Origin: Anisus vortex | Lineage: Eukaryota; Mollusca; Gastropoda; Planorbidae | Length of the DNA: 64,000 bases | Assembly: GCA_949126835.1 (NCBI GenBank) | Contig: OX421500.1 | Span: 20,063,167-20,127,166 of the forward strand | Reading direction: 5' to 3' | Shown here: piece by piece, positions 24,562-36,002 of the stretch | Layout of the letters: each line of letters opens with the position of its first letter | How positions within the stretch are numbered: the first letter of the stretch is position 1 | The notes under the pieces: generated by a model | Database searches by the model: none | The model's input: the letters and a program-made list of their open reading frames with translations, nothing else | What the model was told of the DNA's origin: nothing | Translations under genes and position numbers: made by a program

Positions 24562-25415
24562 CACTGATGTAGAATGCAGGATGTAGATCACTAATGTAGA
24601 TATGTACTGAGTTCTACATCGTTTCCCCTTGCCCCTTTTTCATCGCCAGTTCCAGCGCTTACGGCTGACAGCACACGCGCTAGCTCTCTTCGCTCATCTA
24701 CCGTACCGGCAGAGTGTTGCAATCATGTATAGGTCTTGTAAGCCTAACTGTTCTACATCATCTACATGATCTACATCATTCTACATGTGTAATATGATTT
24801 ATATAAAACGCGATCGAATGTGTTGCGCATCAGTTTATTAACTTGCTTCGGTGGTCCACACCGCTTATTACTTATGTCACAGTCTCAAAGCTTCACGCAA
24901 TCTTTTTTCATAAACCTCTAGTTTGACTTCCCATAAAGTAATTGAATTGTATTTAAATACCAGATTGTATTTCTTACAATATGCTTTAATAATAATAATA
25001 TTTATTTATATAGCGCTGTTAACATTGATAAACTATAATTAAGTTTATGAAGAAAATAAACTGCGTTTTCTAAATAAATAATTTCTTTTTTCAGACACTT
25101 GGGTCCTTTAACGTTAACCTTGTATTAATTGTTTTGTTCATAAACCTACAAATAATTAAATAATCATTTCCCTTTGAATATCTCATTAATAGCCATTTGA
25201 TGTACGATGGCCCCTACAAAGCAGAGCATAGGGTTATGTGTGTGTCTTACATCGACCATTGAACCAGTACGTGTGTACGGTAGATGATTTCTAGATATAT
25301 AGCGCACACGTCTTTATGTAGGCGATGTAGGATGCAGGATGTAGATCGGTGTGCAACACTCGGGAATTCTGAGTATTGCATCTTACAATACACCAATGAT
25401 GTAGATGTTGACCCA
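24562..25415. repeat. Two GATGTAG-rich foldback-like repeats
   Basis: GATGTAGAATGCAGGATGTA at about 24567 and GATGTAGGATGCAGGATGTA at about 25330 are near-identical. The first has reversed counterparts at 24753-24787 (TCTACATGATCTACATC), giving TIR-like ends about 220 bp apart. The second has a weaker partner near 25395. Between them lies a short LINE tail (24989-25021). Possibly two miniature inverted-repeat elements; no target duplication identified. Confidence 0.4.
24989..25021 (-). repeat. LINE 3'-tail fragment (minus)
   Basis: AATAATAATAATATT followed by TTTATATAGCGCTGTT matches the reverse complement of the CR1/L2 tails seen elsewhere (GCGCTATATAA then (ATT)n). No coding part. Confidence 0.5.
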
Positions 25416-26092
25416 GGACTACTAAACGGCCGTCTGGTCCTATGATTGATTCACCGGACTGTCGCCTAAACATCAGCTAACATTTTTATTTTGATCTCAG
25501 TTCTACCGAGATGTCCTATAATGCGTTTGAATTTTTTTAGGTACAGTACAAACCTTTCGCGGTAGAGATACGTAGTAATCATACAAAATAGGTATTTATT
25601 GTAATGCTTGAAAATATGAAAAAAAATTATTCAGTTCTATAATATTTATAAAAATTTTTAGTGCTTTTATAGCTTGATCGTTTCAAATTTATAAATATAA
25701 GCTATTTTTAATAAAGAAAAAAACAACATTAGAAATATTAGCTGAAATGAAACTGGTTAATTATCTCCCTTTAATTAACAAATGTTTCCACAATTTATTC
25801 TATTATGATGCCAAACAAGTTCTGTTTTGTAATGTAACAAATATTACTGATTATTACTATTTCTTTATATACATAAGCGTGGAGACCTAAGGCTTTTGCA
25901 ACAATAATTGAAACACATATAGACAAACTACTAGAAACACACCAGGCAAAAGATTCACATAAATATTGATTTATTTAAGACTCTTGTTTAGGTAATATTT
26001 TTATCTATTATTTCTTACAATATGTTTCCTTTTCAGTTTGTTTAAAGATAATAATTCACACAAAAAAGTCTAGTCCGCCTAAAAAAAATTGT
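25416..26092. other. AT-rich stretch, nothing recognised
   Basis: No coding or repeat signature seen. Confidence 0.35.
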
Positions 26093-26205
26093 GGAAACTA
26101 TTGTACAGAGGGGTGGAGGAGTGGGCGCTAAAATTAGGTTGGGGGGTGGTGAGCGGAATTAAAAGGGGGCAGTGAGCCGAAAAAAGGTTGAGAACCTATG
26201 ATTTA
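26093..26205 (-). mobile_element. hAT-type terminal fragment
   Basis: GGTTGAGAACC near 26188 with the adjacent G-rich run (GGGGGGTGGTGAGCGG) reads on the minus strand as CATAGGTTCTCAACC followed by a C-rich stretch. This resembles the ends of hAT elements that begin CAGxGGTTCTCAACC. The other end was not found. Confidence 0.4.
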
Positions 26206-26345
26206 AACAATCAATTAGGAGAGAGAACATTTTTGGTCAGCACTTACAATGTATAAAACTTGGTATCGTCTAAAAAGTAAAAAGAAAGTTATCTTAATTT
26301 CTTTTATATGAATAAATATTATATAGACTAATATTTATATCTTCA

Positions 26346-26966
26346 GGAAGAGCCCCCAATTTTATTACGAACCCCGTTATAATTAAATTTAAATTATGAG
26401 GTCTCGTTAGAGAGGTTGTAATAAAAAACAAGTAATATTAATTACTTGTGACTAACTTATTTAATAAAAAGAAAAAAAAATTACCAACACTTCAGACGAT
26501 ACCAATTAAAAATAATTTATTAACTAACTTAATATAATAAATTTAAAAAAAAAATATAAAAGAAAATTACACTCACTTGAATCATATTACATAATTAAAT
26601 ATAATGTAGTAAGGTGGTAAACACAATAAATACACAACACTAACACTGATTTTATAATAAAAGCTCTATAAAGGAATATACAGACTACATCGATATTTGA
26701 AAAACTTCTTTCTTTATGGCGAATTCCCTATATTTATACTATTTTAAAAGGAGCATTCTCGAAACCTGCTCTAAAACAAAAACGCAATAAAAATGTAAAC
26801 ATCCTGTTCTCCTAACTTCTAGACCGCGAGAGAACTCTATTGTATTAGATAGAAAAATTAAAAATAAACTAATGACTCGACAGTGGCAGAGTTCAACAAA
26901 GGGTCAGGGTCTGGCATTGCTAGAGTTACACAAGAGGAAAGGAGGATATAATCTACACACATGACA
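26346..26966 (-). repeat. Candidate LTR with tRNA-Pro-type primer site (minus)
   Basis: On the minus strand TGGGGGCTCTTCC (26346-26358) closely resembles the tRNA-Pro primer site used by many LTR retroelements (TGGGGGCTCGTCC). It follows a block with a TATAAATA box (about 26733), AATAAA-like signals and a TGTCATGTG start near 26966. This fits an LTR of about 600 bp plus the start of the internal region, which continues toward lower coordinates. No coding region is recognisable there. Confidence 0.45.
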
Positions 26967-28196
26967 ATATGTGTAAACAAACTTAAATCAATAAAATCCA
27001 ATAAAATAAATAAACATATTAAAAAAACTTTTATCTGCTGTAAAGTTATTGTTGGTCTATTGCAAGTTGCCTTTCAGCGCACATTAAATTAAAACTGTTT
27101 AAGTTGTTTGGAAAAGACTCTTTTTAGGTCAGTTTAAACACTAGACAAATATTGTCAGAAATTTTAATAAAACTTAACATATTGAAGGGACTTAACGGGT
27201 AAGATTATAAAGAAACACTAAATATGACCTCCGTTTTGTTCTCTAAATGTCTTCCTTTTTAAGTCCAAGCATCAAACACAGTTAAGAATGATTTCCTCTT
27301 GAATTCCGATTTTCGTTTAACACCACTACTTCACACAGATTAATTCACAACAGCTTAACTAAATGACAGTATCAATAAGAGTATAGATGCAGCAATAGCG
27401 TAGCAGTCTTAATTTTGAAAGTTAAAATAGATATTCGGCTGATGACTGAAAGTCAATATCAGTTTCAGCCGAAACCGTAAGCAAACCCAAAACTAACCTT
27501 TTGGCTTCTTCCAAAACCACACAGAAAAATACTTTTGCCTACTTTCGGCGCCGAAACCGAAGCCAAAAATGAATTTCTGTCGGTCTCTAATATAAATCAT
27601 ATATTATATAGTAGCAACACAATACATTTCCGTAGCCGCAACTAGCTTGACTGTCACATATTCAACTTTTTTGTATGTGTATGTTAAATGTATTGGGCTT
27701 GCTTTGAAGCCGCCTTATCTATTATGTTTGGGTATTTTGCAATAGGTGACATTTTTAAAAGCCGATCACCCCCGCCCCCTCCAAACCAAGCCTCATAACC
27801 CTCTAATACCAAAACCAAAGTAAACTTATTATGTTGAAAAAGTGTTAGGAAATGTAATTGATACATATGTTTTCTTTAATTTCAATTTAATCATTGTTTT
27901 ACCATAATAGTAAGAATAAAATGTAAAATCAGATAAATCAAATATGTGTACATATTTTTATAGAGTAAGTATAACATTTAATATTAATTTTTTTTTTAAG
28001 TTACATAAAGTTAACTTTGTACATCTGAAAAAAAAAAAACTTTTCACACAGTTAATGGCGTTTTTAACTATATATTCCAACAGTTAACATATATATAACG
28101 GTTCTTAATTATTATCTTATTACAATATTGTAAATATTAAACAAAACTTGTCTATACCTGTTTAACATGATTTATTTACACCATTTGTTTATACAG
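26967..28196. other. Upstream region of ARM paralog B, no element recognised
   Basis: AT-rich sequence that should contain the leader intron and perhaps the promoter of paralog B. A C-rich patch lies at 27768-27782. I cannot place a promoter. Confidence 0.35.
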
Positions 28197-28212
28197 ATAA
28201 GTTTGTATCAAC

Positions 28213-28501
28213 ATGGATGAAGATTTGATTAATTATGGTATATCGCAAGCGATTAATGCTTTAGATAAAGAAAACGCCAAAGATATCGCAAGATTACCAC
28301 TAGAAGATGCAAAGAATATAATTGTTACTACATTGGACAAGTTGAAAGATGAAAAGGATTACCTAGGAGAAAGTTGTGGACAGCTCTTAGAAAATTTAAT
28401 ATCTGGCTGCACAGAACCGTATGGTGGAAATGAGAACATGTTTGAAATAATTCAAGACATTCATAAAATCGGTGATCTGCTAGCCAAACTAGGTTTTCAA
28501 G
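28213..28501 (+). CDS. ARM-repeat paralog B, first coding exon
   Basis: 96 codons plus one base. It starts ATG at 28213 (protein MDEDLINYGISQAINALDKE) and ends LAKLGFQ with donor CAAG|GTTAGT. The acceptor TTTATACAG and a 16-bp leader precede the ATG and are conserved in the minus-strand paralog (2711-2726), which supports both the start and a leader intron. The next exon must begin with two bases to complete the codon; 46393 does exactly that. Family inference: an N-terminal helical segment followed by Armadillo-like repeats (exons 3-7). Proteins of this layout in molluscs and rotifers typically end in a TIR domain and act in innate signalling or NAD cleavage. Here the C-terminus is outside the window, so that part is unproven. 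Confidence 0.85.
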
Positions 28502-28849
28502 GTTAGTTTACTTCTTCGAAACATACAGATCATATTTTTAATTTAAATTCTTGGCTACTTTTCTCCATTAGACAATATGTAAAGTGTAATACATTTATTG
28601 ATGATTATGTGAATTTAGTCTTAAAATTTAAAACCTGAAATGAAATAATTTTTAAGTATGTTCGACATACAGAACGCATTTTGAAATAGTCTCACTTCTT
28701 CTGCCTTTGAATTCAAGTCAGAAAACCTATCTTGAATTAGCAGCTGGGTCTTTGATGATTCTAGCATGCAAATGTTGCTTTAGCCATTAAGACTGTCATG
28801 AAGTATTTTCTAATTAAGCAAGAAATTAATTAGTACACAATTAGGTAAT

Positions 28850-29883
28850 TAATTAGTGTGCAACCTTTGTAGTATAGGCGCTTTGTTAAACCCCATTCGA
28901 TCGTCGCACATGGCTGGTTTCTCCCCACCACACCCCTTGTGGGGGGGGGGGGGAGGCGGCATGCCCATTGTATCGGCGTGTTTTCGAAGCCATGTTTTGG
29001 ACCCTTTGTATTTATTTTTCAAATCACACTCTGGCAGTCCAATGTATAGACAGTTCGCGTAGTCTATGTGAGAGATTACCTGACCTAAGATTAATGTCTC
29101 TTTTGTTAGAATATTTTGAATACTTTTTATTCTCTGCGAATTCCACAGTGCAGATTTACATGTGTAAGTTAGTAGGAATTTTTTTTTTGATCGTCGGCAT
29201 ATCAATGCAGATCTATGTTTTGTACAATGTCTTCTTGCATCGTGGATGAATATAGTAAATAGAGCACTGGCTCTGCGCACAAACCCTACTGTCAAATTAT
29301 GTGTTTCAGAGAGTAGGCTTCTCCAACATTTATTTTGCAGCTTCTTTATCTTAAATAGTTATCATACCAGTTTAGATCGTGTCCTTCGATGCCGAATTTA
29401 GCTTTTAATACAGATACTAAAATGTCATGATCTACAGTATCGAAAGCTGCACTTAGATCTATTGCCATCAAAGCAGCTAAATTTGGATGTTCCATTGTAT
29501 ATAGAAAGTCATTCATTAATTTGACCAGAGCAGTTTCACAACTATAGTGTGGTCTGTGTACATAATGATAATCCGCAATTAGGCCATTTTCATTGCAGTT
29601 GAATTAGAGTTGTCTTTTCTAGAACTTTTAAAAGGAAAGGCAAGTTGCTTACAGGTCTGAACTTATTAGCAATTAGGTCTAGCCCAGCTTTCTTAATCAG
29701 TGGTCTGAGAATTATAGTCTTCCATCATGTTGTAAATGTACCTTGTTCCAGTGATGAATTTATTATATTTGTTATCTTGGGAATAATTAGATCTAGTATT
29801 TCTTTTAGTAGCTTCGTTGTTGTAATGTTGTGACAGGGGAATGTGTGGCCAGCAGAGTTTCAAGTCTCCAGGCAATTGATTTT
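28850..29883 (-). mobile_element. CR1/L2-type LINE, RT core and C-terminus (minus)
   Basis: The minus strand reads FRPVSNLPFLLKVLEKT, then HRPHYSCETALVKLMNDF, AALMAIDLSAAFDTVDHDIL (RT domains 1-3) and, at lower coordinates, SHIDYANCLYIGLPECDLK. Stops and frameshifts are frequent. The upstream part of the same element appears to continue at 31440-32150, so the sequence between (29884-31440) was inserted into it. Lies in intron 1 of ARM paralog B. Contains a 14-G run near 28940. Confidence 0.8.
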
Positions 29884-29949
29884 ACCTGTCAAGCGTTATT
29901 GGCTCATTAGTCTATGAAGCACGATATAACGAACTTATTTTTTATCACT

Positions 29950-30605
29950 CTTGGATTAATTGTCCGATGGTTATATTTTAAGGAACACAGGCTACATTCT
30001 ATATCACTTAGAACACAGATGCACGGACATGAAAATAATCCACAAACAATGATCTGGTTTACAAATGAGCAAATGTCTCCGTTTATTGATATGACATAAT
30101 TTCTTCAAAGGCGCCGCGATATTGGCGCTTCTACAGAGTCTGATACATTAAGATCAAGAAATTCATATGACACTGTACAATTGAATGTAAATCATAACAA
30201 TAAAATGCGATTGGCAAATATAAAACAGCATACAATATGGAAAAAACACGTCAAGACTAATAGACAAACATTGTCTTTCGAGACTAAGAGTTCAAAGAGC
30301 GTCTCCGTCTAAGGTCGTGTTTTGGAGCGTCTTTATACAAGGACGGTCCTTGTGACAAAAAATCACGTGAACCAATCAGAAATAAGTGGACGGGTTCTAA
30401 AGTCCCCCGACCCTTTGTCCAAATAATGCAGTTGATGGCGGCTTCAATGGCCCGCCAAGGGGAATGGGGTGGAGTGATGTTACTATGACGTAGATAGAAT
30501 AGGAAAGTGGCCTAGATCTATGTCTTTGTCTAAACCCGGATGGACGAGCCGAGAGATTAGAGGCGGTCAAAAGGGGGAGAATTATGGTTAGATCAACAAA
30601 GGGAA
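29950..30605 (-). repeat. Possible solo LTR (minus), weak
   Basis: The minus strand shows GTATAAAGACGC (TATA-like, about 30325), then AATAAACGGAGAC (polyadenylation-like, about 30085), and no coding potential. It lies in the segment that interrupts the CR1/L2 LINE. Boundaries and target duplication are not clear. Confidence 0.3.
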
Positions 30606-30624
30606 ATTATTGACCCCCCCCCCC

Positions 30625-31247
30625 CCCCCTTCAACGTCGACACTCCCTATACTCCGGAAGCTTGTACCAAGCTCGTCATCACTCTCCTCTTCTCTCGTTT
30701 GGACTATTGTAACTCTCTTCTGGCCGGCCTCCCTACCTCTTCCATTCGTCCAAAACTGCGCTGCCAGACTAGTCCAAAAAAAGAAGAAGTCTGACCTCTG
30801 CTGTACTCTCTGCACTGGCTTCCTATTCAAAATAGGATTTCATATAAACTGGCATCTCTATGCTATAAATGCCTCAATGACTCTGCCCCGGACTACCTAA
30901 TTTCCTGTCTGGAAATCTATACAAAACCACGCCCACTTCGATTGGCTGCGGACAAACTCAATTTGATGATCCCGCGGACAAAACACATGACAGCTGGTCA
31001 GCGGGCCTTCACCTACTCCGGCGCCTCCACATGGAACACCCTGCCACTCCAGCTGCGACAAAGCTCGAACTTTAACATCTTCAAGACCGGACTCAAGACT
31101 CACCTGTTTCTTATTGACTCCTAGCTCACTTACATTTTTAAATATTTGTCTGTTATTGTTATCATCGTTTGTAATTGTTAAGCGCATAGAACTGATTGTG
31201 GGATATGCGCTATATAAGCTTTATTTATTATTATTATTATTATTATT
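30625..31247 (+). mobile_element. CR1/L2-type LINE 3' end (plus)
   Basis: The plus strand reads SRLDYCNSLLAGLPTSSIRP, LHWLPIQNRISYKLASLCYK, CLNDSAPDYLISC, TAGQRAFTYSGASTWNTLPL and a stop. A 3' tail follows with TAAGCGCATAGAAC, ATGCGCTATATAAGC and (ATT)n to about 31247. It is less decayed than other copies; one indel breaks the frame near 30770. It lies within the segment that splits the minus-strand LINE, so it is younger than that LINE. Confidence 0.85.
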
Positions 31248-31439
31248 ATCAAAATTGCAAGCTCGTGTTATTGCAACCGGTGGCCTATCTATGTTTACAA
31301 AACACATCACAAAAGCCGTGCGGACAAAATCAAGATACGGTCGCTCCTGCCTGACCACCTGTGTGGCTTATCAAAAGTTAACTATCGACTCGCATGCATA
31401 ACTTGGTCAATTTATGACGCAAACGGTGCAGTTTACCAA

Positions 31440-32150
31440 ATTGTACACTAATTAATTTATTTGATCATTAGCAAAAACTTCTTTACAGTTGGCATGCAGT
31501 CTAGTTTGCTCGCTTTATCAGATACAGATTTGATTATGTTGTTAATTTCCCGCTATCCCATTAAATCTGTCTAGTTTAGTAACCCCGCTGACTGAAGGCT
31601 TGTATTTTGGTGTTAGTGTCAGATCTTATCCAATTAATTGTTAAGATTTTTCAAGAAAGAAAAAGGCTGACATGTCCACCATGTCTTAGCCTGTATTGTT
31701 TTCAGGCATGGGGTTTTCTTTCTTTATACCTGTGTTATTGTTAAGGATTTTGCATAGTTCTTTTGTGTCAAGCTCATTGTGTTTTACTTTCACACCAAGT
31801 AGATGTGATTTGATTCTTTGATCAGTCTTCTGTATTTAGCTTTTCTAACACACATGGCTGTCCGCTGTTGTTTTTCTTTATATCGTTTCCAAGTTCTCTC
31901 GTTTCTTCGCAGCACACGTTTCTGGTGATTTACTTCTTCATTGAACCATGTTATTGTTATGGTTGTTTCAGTCACATGTTGGTTCGTTAGTAACCTTACT
32001 TCTTCTTCGAAGATATCCATGTATTTGTCTACCTCAAATGTTTCACTAACGTCAAACTATAATTCTTTTGTTAGTTGGACCTTGTCTATGTTCTTTTATT
32101 TCCTGTATGTTATAGTTTTTCTTGTGATGTACTTTTAGGCACATTAATTA
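31440..32150 (-). mobile_element. CR1/L2-type LINE, EN-RT linker (minus)
   Basis: The minus strand reads TWFNEEVNHQKRVLRRNERT, then WKRYKEKQQRTAM and KAKYRRLIKESN (31790-32020), typical of the linker between the endonuclease and RT. Below this it reads KYKPSVSGV and DCMPTVKKFL at 31440-31640. Continues, after an interruption, at 29883. Many stops. Confidence 0.7.
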
Positions 32151-32206
32151 CGCTACGTATGAGGCAATGATCTGATAAATTATCTTTGTTTTCACATCTT
32201 TTGAAT

Positions 32207-32240
32207 TTCCCCCCCCCCCCCCCAAAAAAAAAAAAAAAAC
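32207..32240 (+). repeat. C16-A17 homopolymer junction
   Basis: A run of about 16 C is followed directly by a run of about 17 A. Low-complexity; located between two LINE remnants of opposite orientation. Confidence 0.9.
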
Positions 32241-32279
32241 AACACCTCAATACTTATAAGATGGACGAAATACTGCACC

Positions 32280-33615
32280 AAGCTGTATAATTAAAAGATC
32301 GACCCTAATACCAGACTACTACAAATAGGACAAAAACGAAAGACATTTGGAAAAATGCCAGTGCTGCAGAGCGAGCTCGAAGAAGCTGTATGAAGTTTAA
32401 AAAAGGAAACGTCTGCTGGAATCGACAACATTCCTGCTGTAGTGCTGAAACATGTAGGTGTAGCGGTTATTAAAACACAACAATCTGCCAGACCATATAC
32501 ATATATGTATGGGATAATGAAAAATAAAGAAATGAATAAACCCACTAACTTATAATACCACTGGCCAAAAAGGTCACTGTAACACAATGCCAGAACTACA
32601 GGACAATCTGTCTTATCAGCCATCCTAGCAAGATAATACTAAACGTCAACTCCAGTAAACATAAACGTGTGGCTGGGAAATTACTTGCAGAAGAACAGAC
32701 TGGTTTCTGACATTTAAGCCCAATTGAAAAGATCATAAAACACATTTGACACCAACGCGTACTTCATCATAATTTCATAGACTTCAAAAAAGCCTTTGAT
32801 CGTGTATGGCAAAGGGTCCTTTGGCAATGATGAGAAGCTATAACACTGAAGAAGGGCTATTACAGATGATCAAAGCAATCTACATTCAGACGAGCAGTGT
32901 AGTTCAAATTAATGATTGTATAGGGAAATTATTCTAGATGTCAGTTGGAGTCCGTCCAGGTTGCATTCTATCGCCAGTCTTGTTCAACGTCTGTCAAGAA
33001 ACACTCGATGACTACAACACATTCATCTCCATTGGTACATGACTCCTATGCAATATAAGGAGCAAATGAGAATTAGACAAGCTTGCAGATAAAGCTGAAA
33101 CTTACGGAATGGAAATCAGTTCACCGAAAAAGCGAAATAATAAATAATACATGTACCAGTGGTGCCGCAAGTGAGAACATTATAATGAACCGACCAAAAC
33201 TAGAAAAAGTAAATAATTTCAAATAAATAGGATTAATCATATCCGTAGACGGAAGCTGTGAGGTATATTTCAAGCCAGACCACATAACTAATGAGTATGT
33301 CGAGGACAGAATAACATAAATTGCTGGACTTCAAGAAACAATTATGGCAACATTCAAGCGGTGCAAGCTTACATATTTCGGTCATGTGTTGCGACACAAT
33401 AACCTACCAAAAACTATCCTCCAATGCACTGTAGAAGAAATATACCTCGGAGAAACCGACGGAATTGTTTGTTCGACTGTATAAAGATTGGACAAAGCTG
33501 CAAACGACTGAAGTATTGACAGCCACTCATGATAGGCAAAAAAATTGAGAAAAATGACTACTGAGATGTCCATTCGCTCTCCTGCAACAACCATAACGGT
33601 CAAGGGTTGATGATG
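32280..33615 (+). mobile_element. LINE reverse transcriptase remnant (plus)
   Basis: The plus strand carries, in broken frames, LKKETSAGIDNIPAVVLKH, then a FIDFKKAFDRVWQ motif (RT domain 3), SVGVRPGCILSPVLFN (domain 4) and a degenerate C-terminal part KRCKLTYFGHVLRHNNLPKT. The family matches the endonuclease fragment at 7830-9265 and the C-terminal fragment at 63590-64000. Many stops and deletions; the FADD catalytic block is missing. Lies in intron 1 of ARM paralog B. Confidence 0.75.
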
Positions 33616-34954
33616 ATGAACAAATCGTGAGCCATGTGCCTATATTTCCATTGCCACAAAAATCATACAATTATCATTTGGAGAGATAACATGCGTGTAG
33701 AAAACCGTAATTCGACCGTTCACTCTGGGGTGGCAATTGAGTAATGCATATAGGAAACAATACTATCCTATAGCTATTGTTGAAGACTGGTTTATATATT
33801 AAAGATGAAAATGAAAGACATAGTCAAAGGGAGATACCTTGGGGAATAATAAGGTAGCAGGATAGATAGTTAGAAGCTATACGCCTTAACAGAAGCAAAC
33901 AATTAATTACTGCTATAACTTTCTATTTACAATAACATGAACTCAGCTCATTATGTGAACTCGGGAATATATGAACAGAGGGGGTAAACTGGTCATGTGA
34001 TCTTAGAGTTTAAAGTCAGTTACAGAGGAAATGTAGAATTGAAGGATTGTCTGTTAACTTAGAATATACTTTATAATACTTCAATAGTAAAATAAACTTG
34101 TGAGTGTATTTCATGTAACTTGGTTATATATATATATTGGACATTTGTATATATTCTATGAAATTTGTCACCAATCTTAGTAACGGACAGCTTGCATAGG
34201 TATTAGCAGCTATCCGTGTTGCTACTTTAGTTTCTTTTCTATTAAGTTTTTCTATCAGCTAAATGATTTGTTTCAAACTCAATCTTTGACACTATTTCTA
34301 TTATTATGGACACTTTAAAATTGACAACATTTTAGCAAGATATTGCTTTTATACATTTTACGCGTCCATTCGGAGCTTGCATGCCCAAGACTTCGGAAAC
34401 TCTCCTTAAGGACATTCTACGTCCAACTACGTCCGGCTTATCTATCTACTGGATATGATGGCATAACTTTTACCTCGGATTTCTTTGATATTTATATTTA
34501 CTTTATAAAGACAGCTTTTTTTTTTCCAAGACCGCACACATTCAGAAAATAACTGCACAATTATTTAGTGTCAATCAAATGAATGACTCAGTTTGTTAAA
34601 AACAAAACAAGTCATATCCATGAAATAATTGAATATTATCCCACTCCAGGTTCCTTGTATCAGTATTCTATTTACCACAGTTACTCAAACACAAATGACG
34701 CATGCCTTTCTAAACTTAGCAAACTTCCATCACTGATTTGGATATTTAAATGGGTAATTACTTCTGTTTGATAAAAGTCACATAAAAAACACATAAGGCA
34801 GCACGTCTAATGTCTTAAGTAGAAAAATCTAGTGCTTAATAGGTGAAAGCGTATTTGACGTCAAATCCCGTAGTAGCATTGTAGAAATATCAGAAGTCGA
34901 AGAGGAAATAGAAGTAGAAGAATTCAATTTTGTGTGTTTAATATAGGCATGTCT
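33616..34954. other. No gene recognised; possible LTR-like debris
   Basis: 33815-34130 contains GACATAGTCAAAGGGAGATA, similar to the start of the LTR at 35487 (TAGTCTATGGTCAAAGAGAG), and an AATAAA near 34091. It could be a distant solo LTR. The open frame at 34343-34552 has no recognisable domain. Confidence 0.35.
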
Positions 34955-34960
34955 AAGTGT

Positions 34961-35371
34961 GGGTTTGTCTTTCAGTTTGTCTACTTTAGATAATATGAAA
35001 GAATCGGGTTTGTCTTTCAGTTTGTCCACTTTAGATAATATGAAAGAATCGGGTTTGTCTTTCAGTTTGTCCATTTTAGATAATTTAAAAGAATCGGGTT
35101 TGTCTTTTAGTTTGTCCACTTTAGATAATTTAAAAGAATCGGGTTTGTCTTTTAGTTTGTCCACTTTAGATAATATGAAAAATCGGGGTTGTCTTTCAGT
35201 TTGTCCATCTTAGATAATATGAAAGAATCGGGTTTGTCTTTTAGTTTGTCCATTTTAGATAATTTAAAAGAATCGGGTTTGTCTTTCAGTTTGTCCACTT
35301 TAGATAATATGAAAGAATCGGGTTTGTCTTTCAGTTTGTCCATTTTAGATAATATGAAAGAATCGGGTTAG
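34961..35371. repeat. 45-bp minisatellite, nine units
   Basis: GGGTTTGTCTTTCAGTTTGT starts at 34961 and recurs at 35006 and every 45 bp after that, to about 35366. On the plus strand each unit reads GLSFSLSTLDNMKES; on the minus strand it reads KDKPDSFKLSKVDKL. The 45-bp step keeps the frame, so long open frames arise on both strands. One unit (near 35180) carries small changes that break them. Confidence 0.95.
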
Positions 35372-35403
35372 TCTTATCAGATTACTATAATTACCAAAAA
35401 AAA

Positions 35404-35486
35404 AAAAACGGATTAGGCTTCTGGCGCTTAGTCCAGGGCGTAACGATGTTTGGAAATGAACCAGGGGTGGGGCATACTATGGTTCT
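35404..35486 (+). repeat. Left part of R1 copy 2
   Basis: GGATTAGGCTTCTGGCGCTT and CCAGGGCGTAACG match 52194-52235 (GGACTAGCCTTTCGGCTCTT; CAAGGGCGTAACG). The copy is interrupted by the LTR retrotransposon and resumes at 43834. The last five bases (GTTCT, 35482-35486) are the target duplication. Confidence 0.65.
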
Positions 35487-35986
35487 TGTCAGTGATTAAA
35501 ATAGAACATAATAAATAGTCTATGGTCAAAGAGAGATAACCAATGAAAAGAAGAGTAGACCTTGACCTTGGATAGCAAAGGCAGACGGAGACTATAATAA
35601 TTAGGCAGTTGTGTTGTTAATTCACGTGTTAGGTTAGAAAAGATCGGAGGAAAGGTTACGAGACTTGACATTGGTAGGGTGGTGGGCATTCAGCTTTTGT
35701 AGAGAGAGGAGCTGTATTTTTATGTGGAGTTTTTGTGATGGACATAATATGAGAGATCTCTGTGAATCTATTCTGTAAATTCGATGAGATGAATTGCAAT
35801 GCTATTGAGTGAATATATATATATACAGATATCATTGTGCATGGATATTCATATGAATTGTGAGGACATAAAAATATATGTGTGTGAATAAACCTATTTA
35901 TATATTTTTACTGTTCCTGGAGTGTTAAGTATTTTTATGAACGCCTCGTGTGAGTGAATGATACAAGTGTAAATATACAACTTACA
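35487..35986 (+). repeat. 5' LTR (500 bp)
   Basis: Begins TGTCAGTGATT and ends CAACTTACA (TG...CA). Contains AATAAACC near 35886 (polyadenylation-type signal) and a short (TA)n at about 35814. Nearly identical to the 3' LTR, but has 32 bp (about 35628-35660) that the 3' LTR lacks. Confidence 0.93.
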
Positions 35987-35988
35987 AC

Positions 35989-36002
35989 TGGTCGCAGCGG
36001 TG
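35989..36002 (+). promoter_or_regulatory. Primer binding site, tRNA-Leu-like
   Basis: TGGTCGCAGCGGTG starts two bases after the 5' LTR. Its complement, CACCGCTGCGACCA, resembles the 3' end of animal tRNA-Leu (CACCGCTGCCACCA) with one mismatch. The exact primer is inferred. Confidence 0.65.

Noticed and set aside
34829..35343. Open frames encoding KDKPDSF/GLSFSLS repeats as a protein gene
   Set aside because: They are by-products of a 45-bp minisatellite whose length keeps all frames open; no start, splice or flanking coding signal.
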